A DNA stretch of 46,824 nucleotides from Sphingomonadales bacterium (GTDB taxonomy: Bacteria > Pseudomonadota > Alphaproteobacteria > Sphingomonadales > Sphingomonadaceae). The notes below the pieces were generated by a model that did no database searches, was not told the origin of the DNA, and saw only the letters and a list, made by a program, of their open reading frames with translations. The position numbers and the translations under genes were made by a program. Shown piece by piece: positions 28,309 to 37,860 of the stretch. The DNA lies in NCBI GenBank assembly GCA_012032285.1, contig JAAURJ010000020.1, forward strand, positions 1 to 46,824. Reading direction: 5' to 3'. The first letter of the stretch is position 1, and the number at the start of each line of letters is the position of its first letter.

Positions 28309-29085
28309 ATGTCCCTATTTGATATGCGCGGCGAAGTCGCCATTATCACTGGATCATCGCGCGGTATTGGCCGGGCAACCGCCGTTGAAATGGCGGCGCA
28401 GGGGGCCAAAGTCGTCATCTCCAGCCGCAAATTGGACGCGTGTGAGGCCGCTGCGGCTGAAATCAATGCCCGCTATGGCGACGGCACCGCAATCGCCATT
28501 GCCGCCAATATCTCGTCCAAGGATGACCTGCAAAATCTCGTCGATGAAACGCGGGCGGCTTTTGGCAAGATCACAGTGCTGGTTTGCAATGCTGCATCCA
28601 ACCCCTATTATGGTCCTTCTCTAGGGATAAGCGACGACCAGTTTCGCAAGATTATGGACAATAATATCCTGTCCAACCATTGGTTGATCGGCATGGTCGC
28701 GCCAGAGATGATGGAACGGGGTGCAGGCGCGATTACCATCATTTCATCCATCGGCGGGCTAAAAGGATCGCCCGTCATCGGCGCTTATTGCATTTCCAAA
28801 GCGGCCGATATGCAAATGGCCCGCAATCTGGCGGTGGAATTTGGCCCCTATGGCGTGCGTATCAACTGCGTTGCACCCGGCCTGATCCGCACCGACATGG
28901 CAAAGGCGCTGACCGACAATCCCGAAACATTGAAACGCTCCACCGACATGGCCTGTCTGAAACGCATTGGCGAGCCACCGGAAATTGCGGGCGCAGTCGT
29001 TTTCCTGTCATCACAGGCGGGCGCATTTACAACGGGCCAAACCATCGTGTGCGATGGCGGTGCCACCATATCAGGAGGAGCATAA
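28309..29085 (+). CDS. SDR-family oxidoreductase (258 aa)
   Basis: A classical short-chain dehydrogenase with cofactor motif AIITGSSRGIGRATAVEM, VLVCNAAS in place of NNAG, the catalytic Ser in TIISSIGG and the active-site pair YCISKAADMQMARN (Tyr and Lys). The end GQTIVCDGGATISGGA is complete. AGGAGAG lies just before ATG 28309. In this operon it could oxidise a 3- or 4-hydroxyacyl-CoA, as LvaD-like proteins do. The substrate is not readable. It overlaps the next SDR gene (TAATG). Confidence 0.92.
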   Translation: MSLFDMRGEVAIITGSSRGIGRATAVEMAAQGAKVVISSRKLDACEAAAAEINARYGDGTAIAIAANISSKDDLQNLVDETRAAFGKITVLVCNAASNPYYGPSLGISDDQFRKIMDNNILSNHWLIGMVAPEMMERGAGAITIISSIGGLKGSPVIGAYCISKAADMQMARNLAVEFGPYGVRINCVAPGLIRTDMAKALTDNPETLKRSTDMACLKRIGEPPEIAGAVVFLSSQAGAFTTGQTIVCDGGATISGGA

Positions 29086-29878
29086 TGGACGCACTGCAAG
29101 GAAAAATCGCCATCATCACCGGCGCGGGCAGCGGCATTGGCAGGGCGTCTGCCATCCGCTTTGCCGCCGAAGGGGCGCAGCTTGTGCTGGGCGATATGGC
29201 CGAAAGCGTTCACGAAACCGCAAAGATGATCGGCGATGCGGCCACATCCATGCAAATGGATGCGGGCGAGGAATCCGATGTGGCGGCGATCGTAAAGCGG
29301 GCGCTGGACATATATGGACGGATCGATATCGCCTTTGCCAATGCGGGGATTTCCGGCGGGATGGAGGGGATATTCGACAACACGGTCGAAAATTTTACAG
29401 AAGTGCTGCGCGTTAATCTGATCGGACCGTGGTTGATGGTGAAGCACGCCGGTAAAGCGATGGTCGATGCCGGCAATGGCGGTTCGATCATCCTGACCGC
29501 CAGCGTTGCGGGCATTCGTTCGGGTGCGGGCGCCCGCCTTATTCGGCGAGCAAAGCGGGCGTCATCAATCTGGCCGCGGTCAGTGCACAGCAAATGACCG
29601 GCACAGGGGTGCGGGTCAACGCGATCTGCCCCGGCCTGACCGAAACCGGCATGACCAAACCGACATTCGACTATGCCAAGGACAAGGGCGTGACGCACAA
29701 GCTGGGTCAGTTAAACCCGTTAAAACGCGGGGCGCAGCCCGAAGAGCTGGCCAATATGGCGCTGTTCCTTGCCAGTGATCAGGCAAGCTATGTCAATGGG
29801 CAGGCGATTGCCGTCGATGGCGGGCTGTCCAGCTCTCACCCTGTGACCCGGCAATTGACCGGGCAAACGGCCGTATAA
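29085..29878 (+). pseudogene. SDR-family oxidoreductase, one frameshift
   Basis: The first frame gives AIITGAGSGIGRASAIRFAAEGA, FANAGISGGMEG and [14 protein letters not shown]. The second continues [19 protein letters not shown], the cofactor/active-site segment [15 protein letters not shown], and the C-terminus. Together they make a 264-residue SDR with intact Ser-Tyr-Lys. The break is at TT 29539-29540; a third T gives a continuous ARLYSASKAG. AGGAGG precedes ATG 29085, which overlaps the preceding SDR stop. It is the second dehydrogenase of the operon. Confidence 0.86.
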
Positions 29879-31080
29879 TGCACGGAATGACAGACGCCTC
29901 GCGCCTTGGATTCCGGCCCGACAGGCTGGAACGGATCGGTGCATTTATTCAGGATAAATATCTGGATAGCGGCCGAATGCCTTTTGGATCGCTACTCATC
30001 GGGCGCGGCGATGACATTGCCTGTCGCTGGACTTCGGGCGTTGCCGATGATGCGATTTTCCGCATCGCGTCGATGACCAAGCCAATCACATCCATCGCCT
30101 TCATGCAGCTTGCTGAACAAGGCAAAGCGGCGCTTGGTGATCCGGTGGCCAAATATCTGCCAGAATTTGCGGGCACCGGCGTTTTTGTTGCGGGCGGCGG
30201 CAATATCCCCTTTTACACCCGCCCCCCGGCACAGCCCATGCGTATTATCGACCTGATGCGCCATACAAGCGGGCTAACCTATAGCTTTCAGGAACGCAGC
30301 GCTGTCGATGCCGCATATCGCCGCACCGATATTGAAAGCTGGCATAAATTTGACAGCGGTGAATTTATCGCTGGCCTTGCCAAAATCCCGTTGCAATTTG
30401 ATCCGGGCAGCAGCTGGAATTATTCGGTGTCCACCGACGTTCTGGGCGTGATTATCGAACGGATTTCCGGGCAGCGTCTGGGTGATTATTTTGCCGAGCA
30501 TATCTTCGCGCCGCTCGGTATGAAGGACACCGGTTTTCAAGTGGAAGCGGCAAAAGCGGCCCGCCTGCCGGATTGCTATGCCTTTCACCCGGCGGACAAG
30601 ATGGTCCCTCATGATCCCGGCGGCATGGACAGCGCCTGGGCAAAGGGGTTCAAAATCCATTCAGGCGGCGGCGGGCTGTTGTCAACGGTTGATGATTATC
30701 ATATTTTTTGCCGGATGCTGTTAAATGGCGGCGCTTTGAACGGGGCACAGATAATCAGCCCAAAAAGCTTGGAGTTGATGACCGCGAACCATTTGCCCGG
30801 CGGCGGCGATTTGACGCAGCATTCAACCGCTTTGTTCAGCGAGGCCGAAAATGCCGGTATAGGTTATGGTCTTGGCTTTGGCATCACCATCGATCCCGCC
30901 GCGACCTTGATCCCCGGCAGCGCAGGGGAATTTTCATGGGGCGGGATGTTCTCGACAACCTTCTTTGTCGATCCGCTGGAGGATGTGTGCATGATTTTCA
31001 TGACGCAGCTCATGCCGTCCATGACCTATCCCATTCGCCGCGAAATCCGTACCATGCTCTATGCGGCGCTTGCCGCTTAA
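29878..31080 (+). CDS. serine hydrolase, class C beta-lactamase/esterase family VIII
   Basis: The catalytic S-x-x-K is in IASMTKPITS, and the Tyr motif is YSVSTDVLGVIIERISG, the YSx form seen in EstB-type esterases instead of YxN of lactamases. FSWGGMFSTTFFVDP stands in for the KTG box. It has 400 residues and no signal peptide, so it acts in the cytoplasm. In a CoA-catabolic operon an esterase/lactonase role, opening a substrate ester or lactone, is more likely than antibiotic resistance. The start ATG 29878 overlaps the SDR stop; ATG 29887 is an alternative. Confidence 0.88.
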   Translation: MHGMTDASRLGFRPDRLERIGAFIQDKYLDSGRMPFGSLLIGRGDDIACRWTSGVADDAIFRIASMTKPITSIAFMQLAEQGKAALGDPVAKYLPEFAGTGVFVAGGGNIPFYTRPPAQPMRIIDLMRHTSGLTYSFQERSAVDAAYRRTDIESWHKFDSGEFIAGLAKIPLQFDPGSSWNYSVSTDVLGVIIERISGQRLGDYFAEHIFAPLGMKDTGFQVEAAKAARLPDCYAFHPADKMVPHDPGGMDSAWAKGFKIHSGGGGLLSTVDDYHIFCRMLLNGGALNGAQIISPKSLELMTANHLPGGGDLTQHSTALFSEAENAGIGYGLGFGITIDPAATLIPGSAGEFSWGGMFSTTFFVDPLEDVCMIFMTQLMPSMTYPIRREIRTMLYAALAA

Positions 31081-31102
31081 TCTGTTCACAAAGGAAAGCA
31101 TC

Positions 31103-33101
31103 ATGCAGTCAGTCACCACCCGGATAGAAGGCGACATCGCCGTCATTCTTGTCAACAACCCGCCGGTTAACGCGCTAAGCTGGCACGTGCGCCAGGGGCT
31201 GCTTGACGGGTTTGACGCGGCGCTGACCAATGATGCGGTCAAGGCAATTGTTTTGCGCTGTGAAGGGGCGACATTCATTGCGGGCGCGGACATTACAGAA
31301 TTCGGCAAAGCGCCGCAGGGTCCAGATTTTAACGAAGTGCTGAACAAGATTGAGGCATCGGCCAAACCGGTCATCGCCGCTATTCACGGCACTGCGCTGG
31401 GCGGCGGGCTTGAAACCGCTTTGGTATGCCATTACCGCATCGCTGTACCATCGGCAAAGCTGGGCGTGCCGGAGGTTAAGCTTGGCCTGTTGCCGGGGGC
31501 TGGCGGGACGCAGCGCCTTCCGCGCGTGGTGGGCGTGGAGGTCGCCGCCGATATGTGCTCATCGGGTGTGCCGCTTTCCGCCGCCAAGGCAAAGGAAGCC
31601 GGCCTTGTCGATGCGCTGGCGGGGGAAGACAGTCTGGCCGCCGATGCGATCGATTATGCGCGTGACAGGATTGCCGCCGGCCGCGGCCGACACGCGAACG
31701 CGAAGTGTTTGGCGATGTTGCGGCAATCGAACGGTTGAAGACGGCCAATGAACGCCGCTGGAAAGGATTTGAAGCGCCCTATGCCAATCTAGCCTGTGTC
31801 GAGGCGGCGACGCATTTGCCGTTTGACGAAGGGCTGATATTCGAACGCGAACAATTTACCAAGCTGATGTTCGGTAGCCAGTCGGCGGCGCAGCGGCATA
31901 TTTTCTTCGCCGAACGCCAAGCCGCAAAGATTGACGGCCTGCCCAAAGACCTGCCGCTGCGGCAGATACAAAAGGTTGGCGTGATTGGCGCAGGCACGAT
32001 GGGCGGCGGCATTTCGATGAACTTCCTTGCCAAGGGGATTCCCGTGACCATCGTGGAAATGGCGCAGGACAATCTCGACCGCGGCGTTGGCGTGATCCGC
32101 AAAAATTATGAAGCCAGCGCCGCCAAGGGCCGCTTCACAAACGAGCAGGTAGACGCCATGATGGCCATATTGACGCCCACATTATCGTTGGATGATCTGG
32201 CCGATTGTGATCTTGTTATCGAGGCTGTCTATGAAAGCATGGAGGTTAAGAAAGAGGTATTTGGCAAGCTGGATACAATCTGCAAAACCGGCGCAATTTT
32301 GGCATCCAATACCAGTTTCCTTGACATTGACGAGATTGCAACCGCAACAAAGCGGCCACAAGATGTTTTGGGAATGCATTTCTTCTCTCCCGCCAATGTT
32401 ATGAAATTGCTGGAGGTGGTCCGCGCAGAAAAAACCGCTGACGATGCGCTTGCCACCGCCATGGCGATTGGCAAAACAATTGGCAAAGTCGCTGTGGTCG
32501 CGGGCGTATGCGATGGTTTCATTGGCAACCGGATGCTGAAACCGCGCCAATTGGAGGCCAATAAATTATTGATGGAAGGGGCCACGCCGCAACAAATTGA
32601 CAAGGTACATACCGATTTCGGAATGCCGATGGGGCCGTTTCAGATGAGCGACCTTGCCGGCGTCGATATTGGCTGGCACCGCGATGAAAGCCGGATTGAA
32701 AATGTCCGCGATGCGCTGTGTGCCAAGGGCCGATGGGGACAGAAAACCGGCAAGGGCTTTTATGATTATGACGAAAAACGCAATCCCACGCCCAGCGCCG
32801 AAGTCGCCGAGATTATCGAACAATTCCGTGCCACATCCAATATGCAAAACGCGACATCAGCGATCAGGAGATTATCGAACGCACGCTCTATCCCATGGTC
32901 AATGAAGGTTATTTGATATTGGAGGAAGGTAAAGCGCAGCGGGCATCGGATATCGATGTGGTATGGATTTACGGCTATGGCTGGCCCGTTTATCGCGGCG
33001 GCCCAATGTTCTGGGGCGATTTGGAAGGGGCGAAAAAAATTGTCAGCGCCCTGGAACGCCATGGTTTTGATGTCGCGGACAGTTTGAAGGCGAAAGCGTA
33101 G
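31103..33101 (+). pseudogene. enoyl-CoA hydratase / 3-hydroxyacyl-CoA dehydrogenase (FadB/FadJ-like), two frameshifts
   Basis: Three frames make one protein of about 666 residues. The enoyl-CoA hydratase domain has FIAGADITEFGKAP (oxyanion-hole region) and [20 protein letters not shown]. The second frame has the NAD-binding [19 protein letters not shown], then [34 protein letters not shown], typical of 3-hydroxyacyl-CoA dehydrogenase. The third has the C-terminal domain ([17 protein letters not shown]). The breaks are in a GC run at 31679-31682 (one base short) and in AAAA 32846-32849 (five As restore [19 protein letters not shown]). It would hydrate and oxidise enoyl-CoA in beta-oxidation. 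AAGGAAAG precedes the ATG. Confidence 0.9.
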
Positions 33102-33327
33102 AAGATATTGCAAGTAAAGCCGCCAATATGGGGGGCTTGGCAAAAACGCGGGGTAAATGAGGGACGGATACGGGCGCAAAGATGTGGATGCGGCCCGATG
33201 AACAATGTTGGATTTATCCTACAATTTCGGCCCGGAATGGCGGAATAAAAGGCTTCCTTGGTGTAAACTTTGTAAACTTAGCAAAGCGGTTTTGGCAGCA
33301 AAGGCTTTCCGGCTATTATACATATCC
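33102..33327. other. 226-bp gap between convergent operons with a 9-bp tandem repeat
   Basis: The gap separates the acyl-CoA operon (+) from the uronate operon (-). The only structure seen is TGTAAACTT repeated twice in tandem at 33262-33279. No clear terminator with a T run was found for either side, and no credible gene. Confidence 0.4.
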
Positions 33328-34572
33328 CTATGGGATCAGCACCGATAAAGCCGATGCTTCGGCCTTGTCATCCGCCGGGGCATAGCCAAACAGACGCTTG
33401 ACCTTTGCAGCGGATTTGATCTGCCGTTCCTTGCCATCGGCTTTGGCAAGGTCAATGTCCTGAAACGGCCATTCCAGATCGCCTGCCCAATATTTTTCAA
33501 GGAACGCCCGCGCGTTCTCCATGCCCCGTCCGTCGGGAAGCCGATAGGTCCAAAGGTCCAATCCGGCGCATTCGCCAAGCGTTGCAACCTTTGCCGCCGC
33601 CTCGACGACGAAATGGGCATAATGCCAGCTTCGCGTGCGTTTCAATTCGTCGAGGAACCGGCCTTGCTTGTCCATCTGCACCGCCAACCTTTGTTCGGGA
33701 AAGGCATTGACGATGCTTACCGCCACCGGGTCCAAACCGCCATAAAGTGCGAAATGGGTCAGGTAATAATCAAAAAAGACACCATGATTATTGATCTTGC
33801 GCATTTCATCGCCGCCAAGGTCGCTGGTCGCCATCCATGTGGCGAATTCGCGGTACCATTGCTCCATGGCTTTATGATCCTGTGCGCTGAACGCCGTAGA
33901 AGGTTTGAGCAGCCCGATGGATTCGACAATGATCGATAAATCCGATGCTTCTATTATGCCTTCCCCCCTGCCCTTCACCTTGCCCGGCACGCCCTGGGCA
34001 AAGTTGAAATGCGGGTTCATCCGCGTTGCAGGTGTGATGAACCAAGCGCGCAATTGCCGCGCACCATGTTCGGCATAGCGTTCATCACCGGTCAGATAAT
34101 AGGCAATGGCAAGATCACGCACATCGCTGCCAAGACGTCGCAGCCGGTCCTTGTCAAATTCCACACCGTCCCGTTCAGGGTTCACCTGTCCATCGCGCCG
34201 GATATAGGGCAGGCCGTCTTTCTTTTTGGGATCAGGCCACCAATAAGGCCCAATGGATGCATAATCATGCGCGGTTGCCCCCGGCACCAGCTTTGGCTTG
34301 TCGGTGACGCTGTATAGCGGGCTTCGCAAGGCCTTTTCAGCGGCTTTTATATAGGATTGGCTGGCCTTTTCATCCGCCTTTACCTGCTGCAACCATTGCG
34401 GACGCCATAAAAAGGTTCGCCGTCCGTCAAAATCGGCGGCATAGCCCGCTGAGCCATTGCATTTTGGTGCCCCCTGCGATGCTGTGAAGGCTGAAAGCTC
34501 GGCCTTTGCTGGCACACAGGTGAAAGCCGCGAATATCGCAGCCAAATATGATAACCGACGGCTGAAAGCCAT
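33328..34572 (-). CDS. alginate-lyase-family polysaccharide lyase
   Basis: A signal peptide (MAFSRRLSYLAAIFAAFTCVPAKA) precedes an alpha-barrel of the alginate_lyase family (PL5-like): YWWPDPKKKDGLPYIRRDGQVNPE, then the catalytic-type INNHGVFFDYY and RTRSWHYAHF with the Tyr/His expected for beta-elimination. It cuts polyuronates, leaving unsaturated uronate ends. The substrate could be alginate or another uronate polymer; the cluster does not settle it. The protein (414 aa) is periplasmic or exported. Its stop region is the last of the operon, and its start overlaps the kduD-like stop. Confidence 0.82.
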   Translation of the reverse strand: MAFSRRLSYLAAIFAAFTCVPAKAELSAFTASQGAPKCNGSAGYAADFDGRRTFLWRPQWLQQVKADEKASQSYIKAAEKALRSPLYSVTDKPKLVPGATAHDYASIGPYWWPDPKKKDGLPYIRRDGQVNPERDGVEFDKDRLRRLGSDVRDLAIAYYLTGDERYAEHGARQLRAWFITPATRMNPHFNFAQGVPGKVKGRGEGIIEASDLSIIVESIGLLKPSTAFSAQDHKAMEQWYREFATWMATSDLGGDEMRKINNHGVFFDYYLTHFALYGGLDPVAVSIVNAFPEQRLAVQMDKQGRFLDELKRTRSWHYAHFVVEAAAKVATLGECAGLDLWTYRLPDGRGMENARAFLEKYWAGDLEWPFQDIDLAKADGKERQIKSAAKVKRLFGYAPADDKAEASALSVLIP

Positions 34573-35330
34573 CAGCGCGCCAGCCAGCCGCCATCTACCG
34601 CCAATATATGGCCATGGACATAATTGGCCGCATCCGAACTAAGGAACACCGCCGCGCCGCCCAGATCCGACGGATCACCCCAGCGGCCCGCCGGAATACG
34701 CCCCAATATCTCCGCATTGCGCTTCTCGTCGGCTTGCAAGGCCGCGGTATTATTGGTGGCAATATAGCCCGGCGCAATCGCATTAACATTGATACCCTTC
34801 GCCGCCCATTCATTGGCCATCAGTTTGGTCAGCCCGCCCACGCCGCTTTTCGACGCGGTATAGCTTGCCACGCGAATGCCGCCCTGAAAAGTCAGCATGG
34901 AGGCGATGTTGATAATCTTTCCTCCGCCATTAGCAGCCATCACACGCGCCGCGGCTTGGGAAAGGAAGAAAAGATTCTTCAAATTGGTATCCATCACCGA
35001 ATCCCAATCATCCTCTGTAAAATCCAGCGCATCATTGCGGCGGATTATACCGGCATTATTGACCAATATGTCTACACTGCCCCATGCCGCCTGCGCTTCG
35101 CTGATAATCCGTTCACAAGGCTCAATCGTGGATAGATCGGCGGTGATAATGACGCTTTTGCCGCCCCGTTTCTCGATCATCGCTGCGGTTTCGTCGGGCT
35201 GACGCCGCGCCACCAGCGCGATATTGGCGCCGGCACCGGCCAATGCGACCGCAATGCCCTGTCCAATGCCGGTATTGGCACCGGTAACGACCGCTGTCTT
35301 TCCGCTCAGGTCGAAAAATGGATTATCCAT
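34572..35330 (-). CDS. kduD: KduD/DhuD-type 2-dehydro-3-deoxygluconate dehydrogenase (SDR)
   Basis: The protein starts with MDNPFFDLSGKTAVVTGANTG and carries LVNNAGIIRRNDALDFTEDDWDSVMDTNLKN, SYTASKSGVGGLTKLMANEWA and the KduD hallmark NAIAPGYIATNNTAALQ. KduD or DhuD reversibly reduces 2,5-diketo-3-deoxygluconate to 2-keto-3-deoxygluconate with NAD(P)H, after lyase and isomerase action on uronate polymers. The 252 residues are standard. It is next to an RpiB-type isomerase and the lyase, the expected partners. Confidence 0.9.
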   Translation of the reverse strand: MDNPFFDLSGKTAVVTGANTGIGQGIAVALAGAGANIALVARRQPDETAAMIEKRGGKSVIITADLSTIEPCERIISEAQAAWGSVDILVNNAGIIRRNDALDFTEDDWDSVMDTNLKNLFFLSQAAARVMAANGGGKIINIASMLTFQGGIRVASYTASKSGVGGLTKLMANEWAAKGINVNAIAPGYIATNNTAALQADEKRNAEILGRIPAGRWGDPSDLGGAAVFLSSDAANYVHGHILAVDGGWLAR

Positions 35331-35342
35331 GCAAGCCCCCGT

Positions 35343-35975
35343 TTACAAAGAACGCAGATAGTCGGCGATGGCATCATCTTGACAATTGGCGTAAAACAAC
35401 TCTGCAAATTTCTCCCCGGCAATTGCCGATTTCAGCAGATCCTGATCCACATTTTTCAATACGCTCACCATATCATGGCAGGCCGCAGATTTGAGATCGG
35501 TCAAAATGCCCCGATTCTTTTTCATTATCTCTGCCCGCTCCTTCGGATAGCCCAGCCCCGGTTCATTTTCGAAAAGTTTATGGTAGCAATCTTCAAGATT
35601 TAGTTCAGCGGCCCAGCCAAATCCCTTGGCATAAGGCATGGAAATGGCGTTACCGGCATTGATCTGGCTGAACAAAAAAGCGTCAGTAGGATCAATTACA
35701 AGCCCGCAGAAAACGCCCGGCATGGAATTACAGGCCAGCATCGAACCCATGCCGGTGCCGCAACCTGTCACAACGAAATCCGCCGCTTTTGAATTGAGCA
35801 AAATGCCAGCCAGCAGGCCATTCATCACATAGGTCAGCGAGGCATTATCCTCAGCGCCATACATGCCATAATGGTGCACTTCATGCCCATAAGAGCCAGC
35901 CACGGATGACAAGGCATTATGAATGATACTGCTTTTAGCAGCCTGGCTGTTTTCAACGATCAATGCAATTTTCAT
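35343..35975 (-). CDS. RpiB/LacA/LacB-family sugar isomerase (DhuI-like)
   Basis: The RpiB-fold signature is VVTGCGTGMGSMLACNSMPGVFCGL, followed by SQINAGNAISMPYAKGFG. The 210 residues include a longer C-terminal helix than RpiB. In streptococci and other bacteria, DhuI of this family isomerises 4-deoxy-5-ketouronate (DHU/DKI) to 2,5-diketo-3-deoxygluconate, replacing KduI. A KduD/DhuD-type SDR directly after it supports the same role here. GAGG lies five bases before ATG 35975. It starts a sub-operon with its own promoter/operator at 36045-36073. Confidence 0.8.
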   Translation of the reverse strand: MKIALIVENSQAAKSSIIHNALSSVAGSYGHEVHHYGMYGAEDNASLTYVMNGLLAGILLNSKAADFVVTGCGTGMGSMLACNSMPGVFCGLVIDPTDAFLFSQINAGNAISMPYAKGFGWAAELNLEDCYHKLFENEPGLGYPKERAEIMKKNRGILTDLKSAACHDMVSVLKNVDQDLLKSAIAGEKFAELFYANCQDDAIADYLRSL

Positions 35976-36044
35976 AATACCTCACAAATTTATCTGAAAT
36001 CGGACATTTAAGACTAGAGTTTGGTCCCTAGTTTCAGGCCATGC

Positions 36045-36073
36045 CTTATATGTAGTGGTAACCGGTGTCACAA
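36045..36073 (-). promoter_or_regulatory. internal promoter with ACCGGT-type operator upstream of the isomerase
   Basis: On the minus strand TTGTGA (36073-36068), a 17-base spacer and TATAAG (36050-36045) form a good sigma-70 promoter. The 14-mer TGACACCGGTTACC (36070-36057) overlaps the -35 and spacer. The identical 14-mer lies at the TonB receptor promoter, so one regulator, probably of the LacI family, controls both. Confidence 0.7.
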
Positions 36074-36109
36074 ACGGATGCAAGTCCCTACTCTCCTTCT
36101 TTCCCCCTG

Positions 36110-37387
36110 TTAAAATGCGCGTGGCAGGGCCAGCGATAATTCCGGAATATAAGACACCAAGACCAAAGCCAAAATCAGCGTCATGTAAAAGGGCCAAATG
36201 GTCCGCACCAGCACCGGCACTGGCGTTTTGCCAACGGCTGATCCCACAAACAGCACCGATCCCACAGGCGGCGTTACCAAACCTATGCCAAGGTTCAGCA
36301 TCATGATAATCCCGAAATGCACCGGATCAATCCCCACCGCGGTGGCCACGGGCAAGAATATCGGCGTGGTGATGACAATCAGCGGCGCCATATCCATGAA
36401 GGTTCCCAGTATCAGCAACATGACATTGATAATCAGCAGCGTCAGGATCGGATTATCGGTCATCAAGGTGATGAGCGAAGCAAGCTGTGTGGGCACCTCC
36501 AGCAAAGCCAATGCAAAACCGAAAGCCGTGGCGGCGGCGATGATGAACAACACCATCGAAGCCGTGCGAACCGATGTCTTCGCTGCTTCGACAAATGCGG
36601 TCCATCCCAAGGAGCGATAAACCAATGATCCGACCGCTATGGTATAAATGACAGCGATGGCCGAGGATTCGGTTGGCGTGAAGATGCCGCTCAATATCCC
36701 GCCCATAATGATGATACCGGTCATCAATCCGGGAATGGCGTATACCAGCGCCCGCGCAAATTGCCGCCACCCGGGGAAGCTGCCCTTGGGCAGGCCCCGG
36801 CGGCGCGCCACTATCCAAGTGGTGAGCATCAGCATCATTCCCGTCAACAATCCGGGAATGATCCCGGCCAGAAACAGGTCGCCGATGGACACGCCAATCC
36901 CGGAAGCGGCGGCGTAGATAATCATGTTATGCGATGGCGGAATCAGCAGGCCGACAATGGCCGCCGTCACCGTTACATTGATGGCATAATCGGCTGGATA
37001 CCCCTTGTCCTTCATTAACGGCACCATGGTGGAACCAATCGCCGAGGCGCTGGCAATGGCCGATCCCGACACCGCACCGAACATCATTGACGCACCGACA
37101 TCGACCAACCCCAATCCCCCGCGCACCCGGCCAAGAGCCGCGTCGGCCACTTGTACCAGGCGTTCGGCAATACCGGCACGGTACATCAAGTCACCGGCAA
37201 AAATGAAAAAGGGAATGGCCATGAGTGTAAACACGCTGATCCCCGCCGCCATGCGCTGCACCGCAACCACCAGAGGAATGTCAATGGCGATGAAAGTGGC
37301 AATCGCAGCGCCTAGCAAAGCAAAAGCCACCGGCGTGCCCAAAGCGAGCAGAAGGAACAACACGCCCAAAAGCAATAATATTTCCAT
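36110..37387 (-). CDS. dctM: TRAP transporter large permease DctM
   Basis: This 425-residue membrane protein has about 12-13 helices of the DctM family, with FALLGAAIATFIAIDIPLVVAVQRMAAG, IPFFIFAGDLMYRAGIAERLV and MILIIPPSHNMIIYAAASGIG-like segments typical of the sodium-coupled large TRAP subunit. It pairs with DctQ and the DctP binding protein. ATG 37387 overlaps the dctQ stop. Given the operon, the substrate is probably a uronate monomer or short oligomer. Confidence 0.95.
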   Translation of the reverse strand: MEILLLLGVLFLLLALGTPVAFALLGAAIATFIAIDIPLVVAVQRMAAGISVFTLMAIPFFIFAGDLMYRAGIAERLVQVADAALGRVRGGLGLVDVGASMMFGAVSGSAIASASAIGSTMVPLMKDKGYPADYAINVTVTAAIVGLLIPPSHNMIIYAAASGIGVSIGDLFLAGIIPGLLTGMMLMLTTWIVARRRGLPKGSFPGWRQFARALVYAIPGLMTGIIIMGGILSGIFTPTESSAIAVIYTIAVGSLVYRSLGWTAFVEAAKTSVRTASMVLFIIAAATAFGFALALLEVPTQLASLITLMTDNPILTLLIINVMLLILGTFMDMAPLIVITTPIFLPVATAVGIDPVHFGIIMMLNLGIGLVTPPVGSVLFVGSAVGKTPVPVLVRTIWPFYMTLILALVLVSYIPELSLALPRAF

Positions 37388-37860
37388 CAATCGCTCTCCT
37401 TTGCCGGAACAGATTTGTATTCATCACGCAAATGGGCAAGCGCAAAGATGAGGATCAAAAGGCCGGAAACCGGCAATGGAATATAGGCGATACCCCGGCT
37501 GAGACCGAGCGAGGGGATAACATGGTCGCGCACCTCCCGCACCAATTCTATGCCATAATAGAGCATGATAGCCCCGAATAATGCCACCAACGCATGAATG
37601 GTTATGCGGATATAGCGGCCCATTTCGGCCGAGCTGATATCCTCCAGCAAGGCAATGCGGATATGGAAACCTTCACGCACTCCGGCGGCGGCGGCAAAAA
37701 GCGCATACCAGATCATCAGCAGCAAAGATGCCTGTTCGGACCAGGACGGGCTGCTATCCAGAATGAAACGCCCAAAAACCTGCCAGCCGATAATCGCCGT
37801 CATCAACACCAGCCCGGCTGCACCAATTGTGACCAGCGCATTGGAAACCTTATCCAGCAT
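37387..37860 (-). CDS. dctQ: TRAP transporter small permease DctQ
   Basis: This 157-residue protein has four predicted membrane helices (VTIGAAGLVLMTAIIGWQVFGRF, then SLLLMIWYALFAAAAGVREG, ALVALFGAIMLYYGIELV and IPLPVSGLLILIFALAHL). The G-W-Q-V-x-x-R segment and WxxQxxxxLMIW pattern are those of DctQ. ATG 37860 overlaps the dctP stop (TGATG), and its own stop overlaps dctM, so the three TRAP genes are translationally coupled. Confidence 0.94.
   Translation of the reverse strand: MLDKVSNALVTIGAAGLVLMTAIIGWQVFGRFILDSSPSWSEQASLLLMIWYALFAAAAGVREGFHIRIALLEDISSAEMGRYIRITIHALVALFGAIMLYYGIELVREVRDHVIPSLGLSRGIAYIPLPVSGLLILIFALAHLRDEYKSVPAKESD

Noticed and set aside
29878-31080. Beta-lactamase as an antibiotic resistance gene
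   Set aside because: It lacks a signal peptide, has the YSx esterase motif and sits in a CoA-catabolic operon.
33262-33279. Nine-base tandem repeat TGTAAACTT as a phase-variation site
   Set aside because: Only two units, in an intergenic gap with no promoter or reading frame that slippage would switch.
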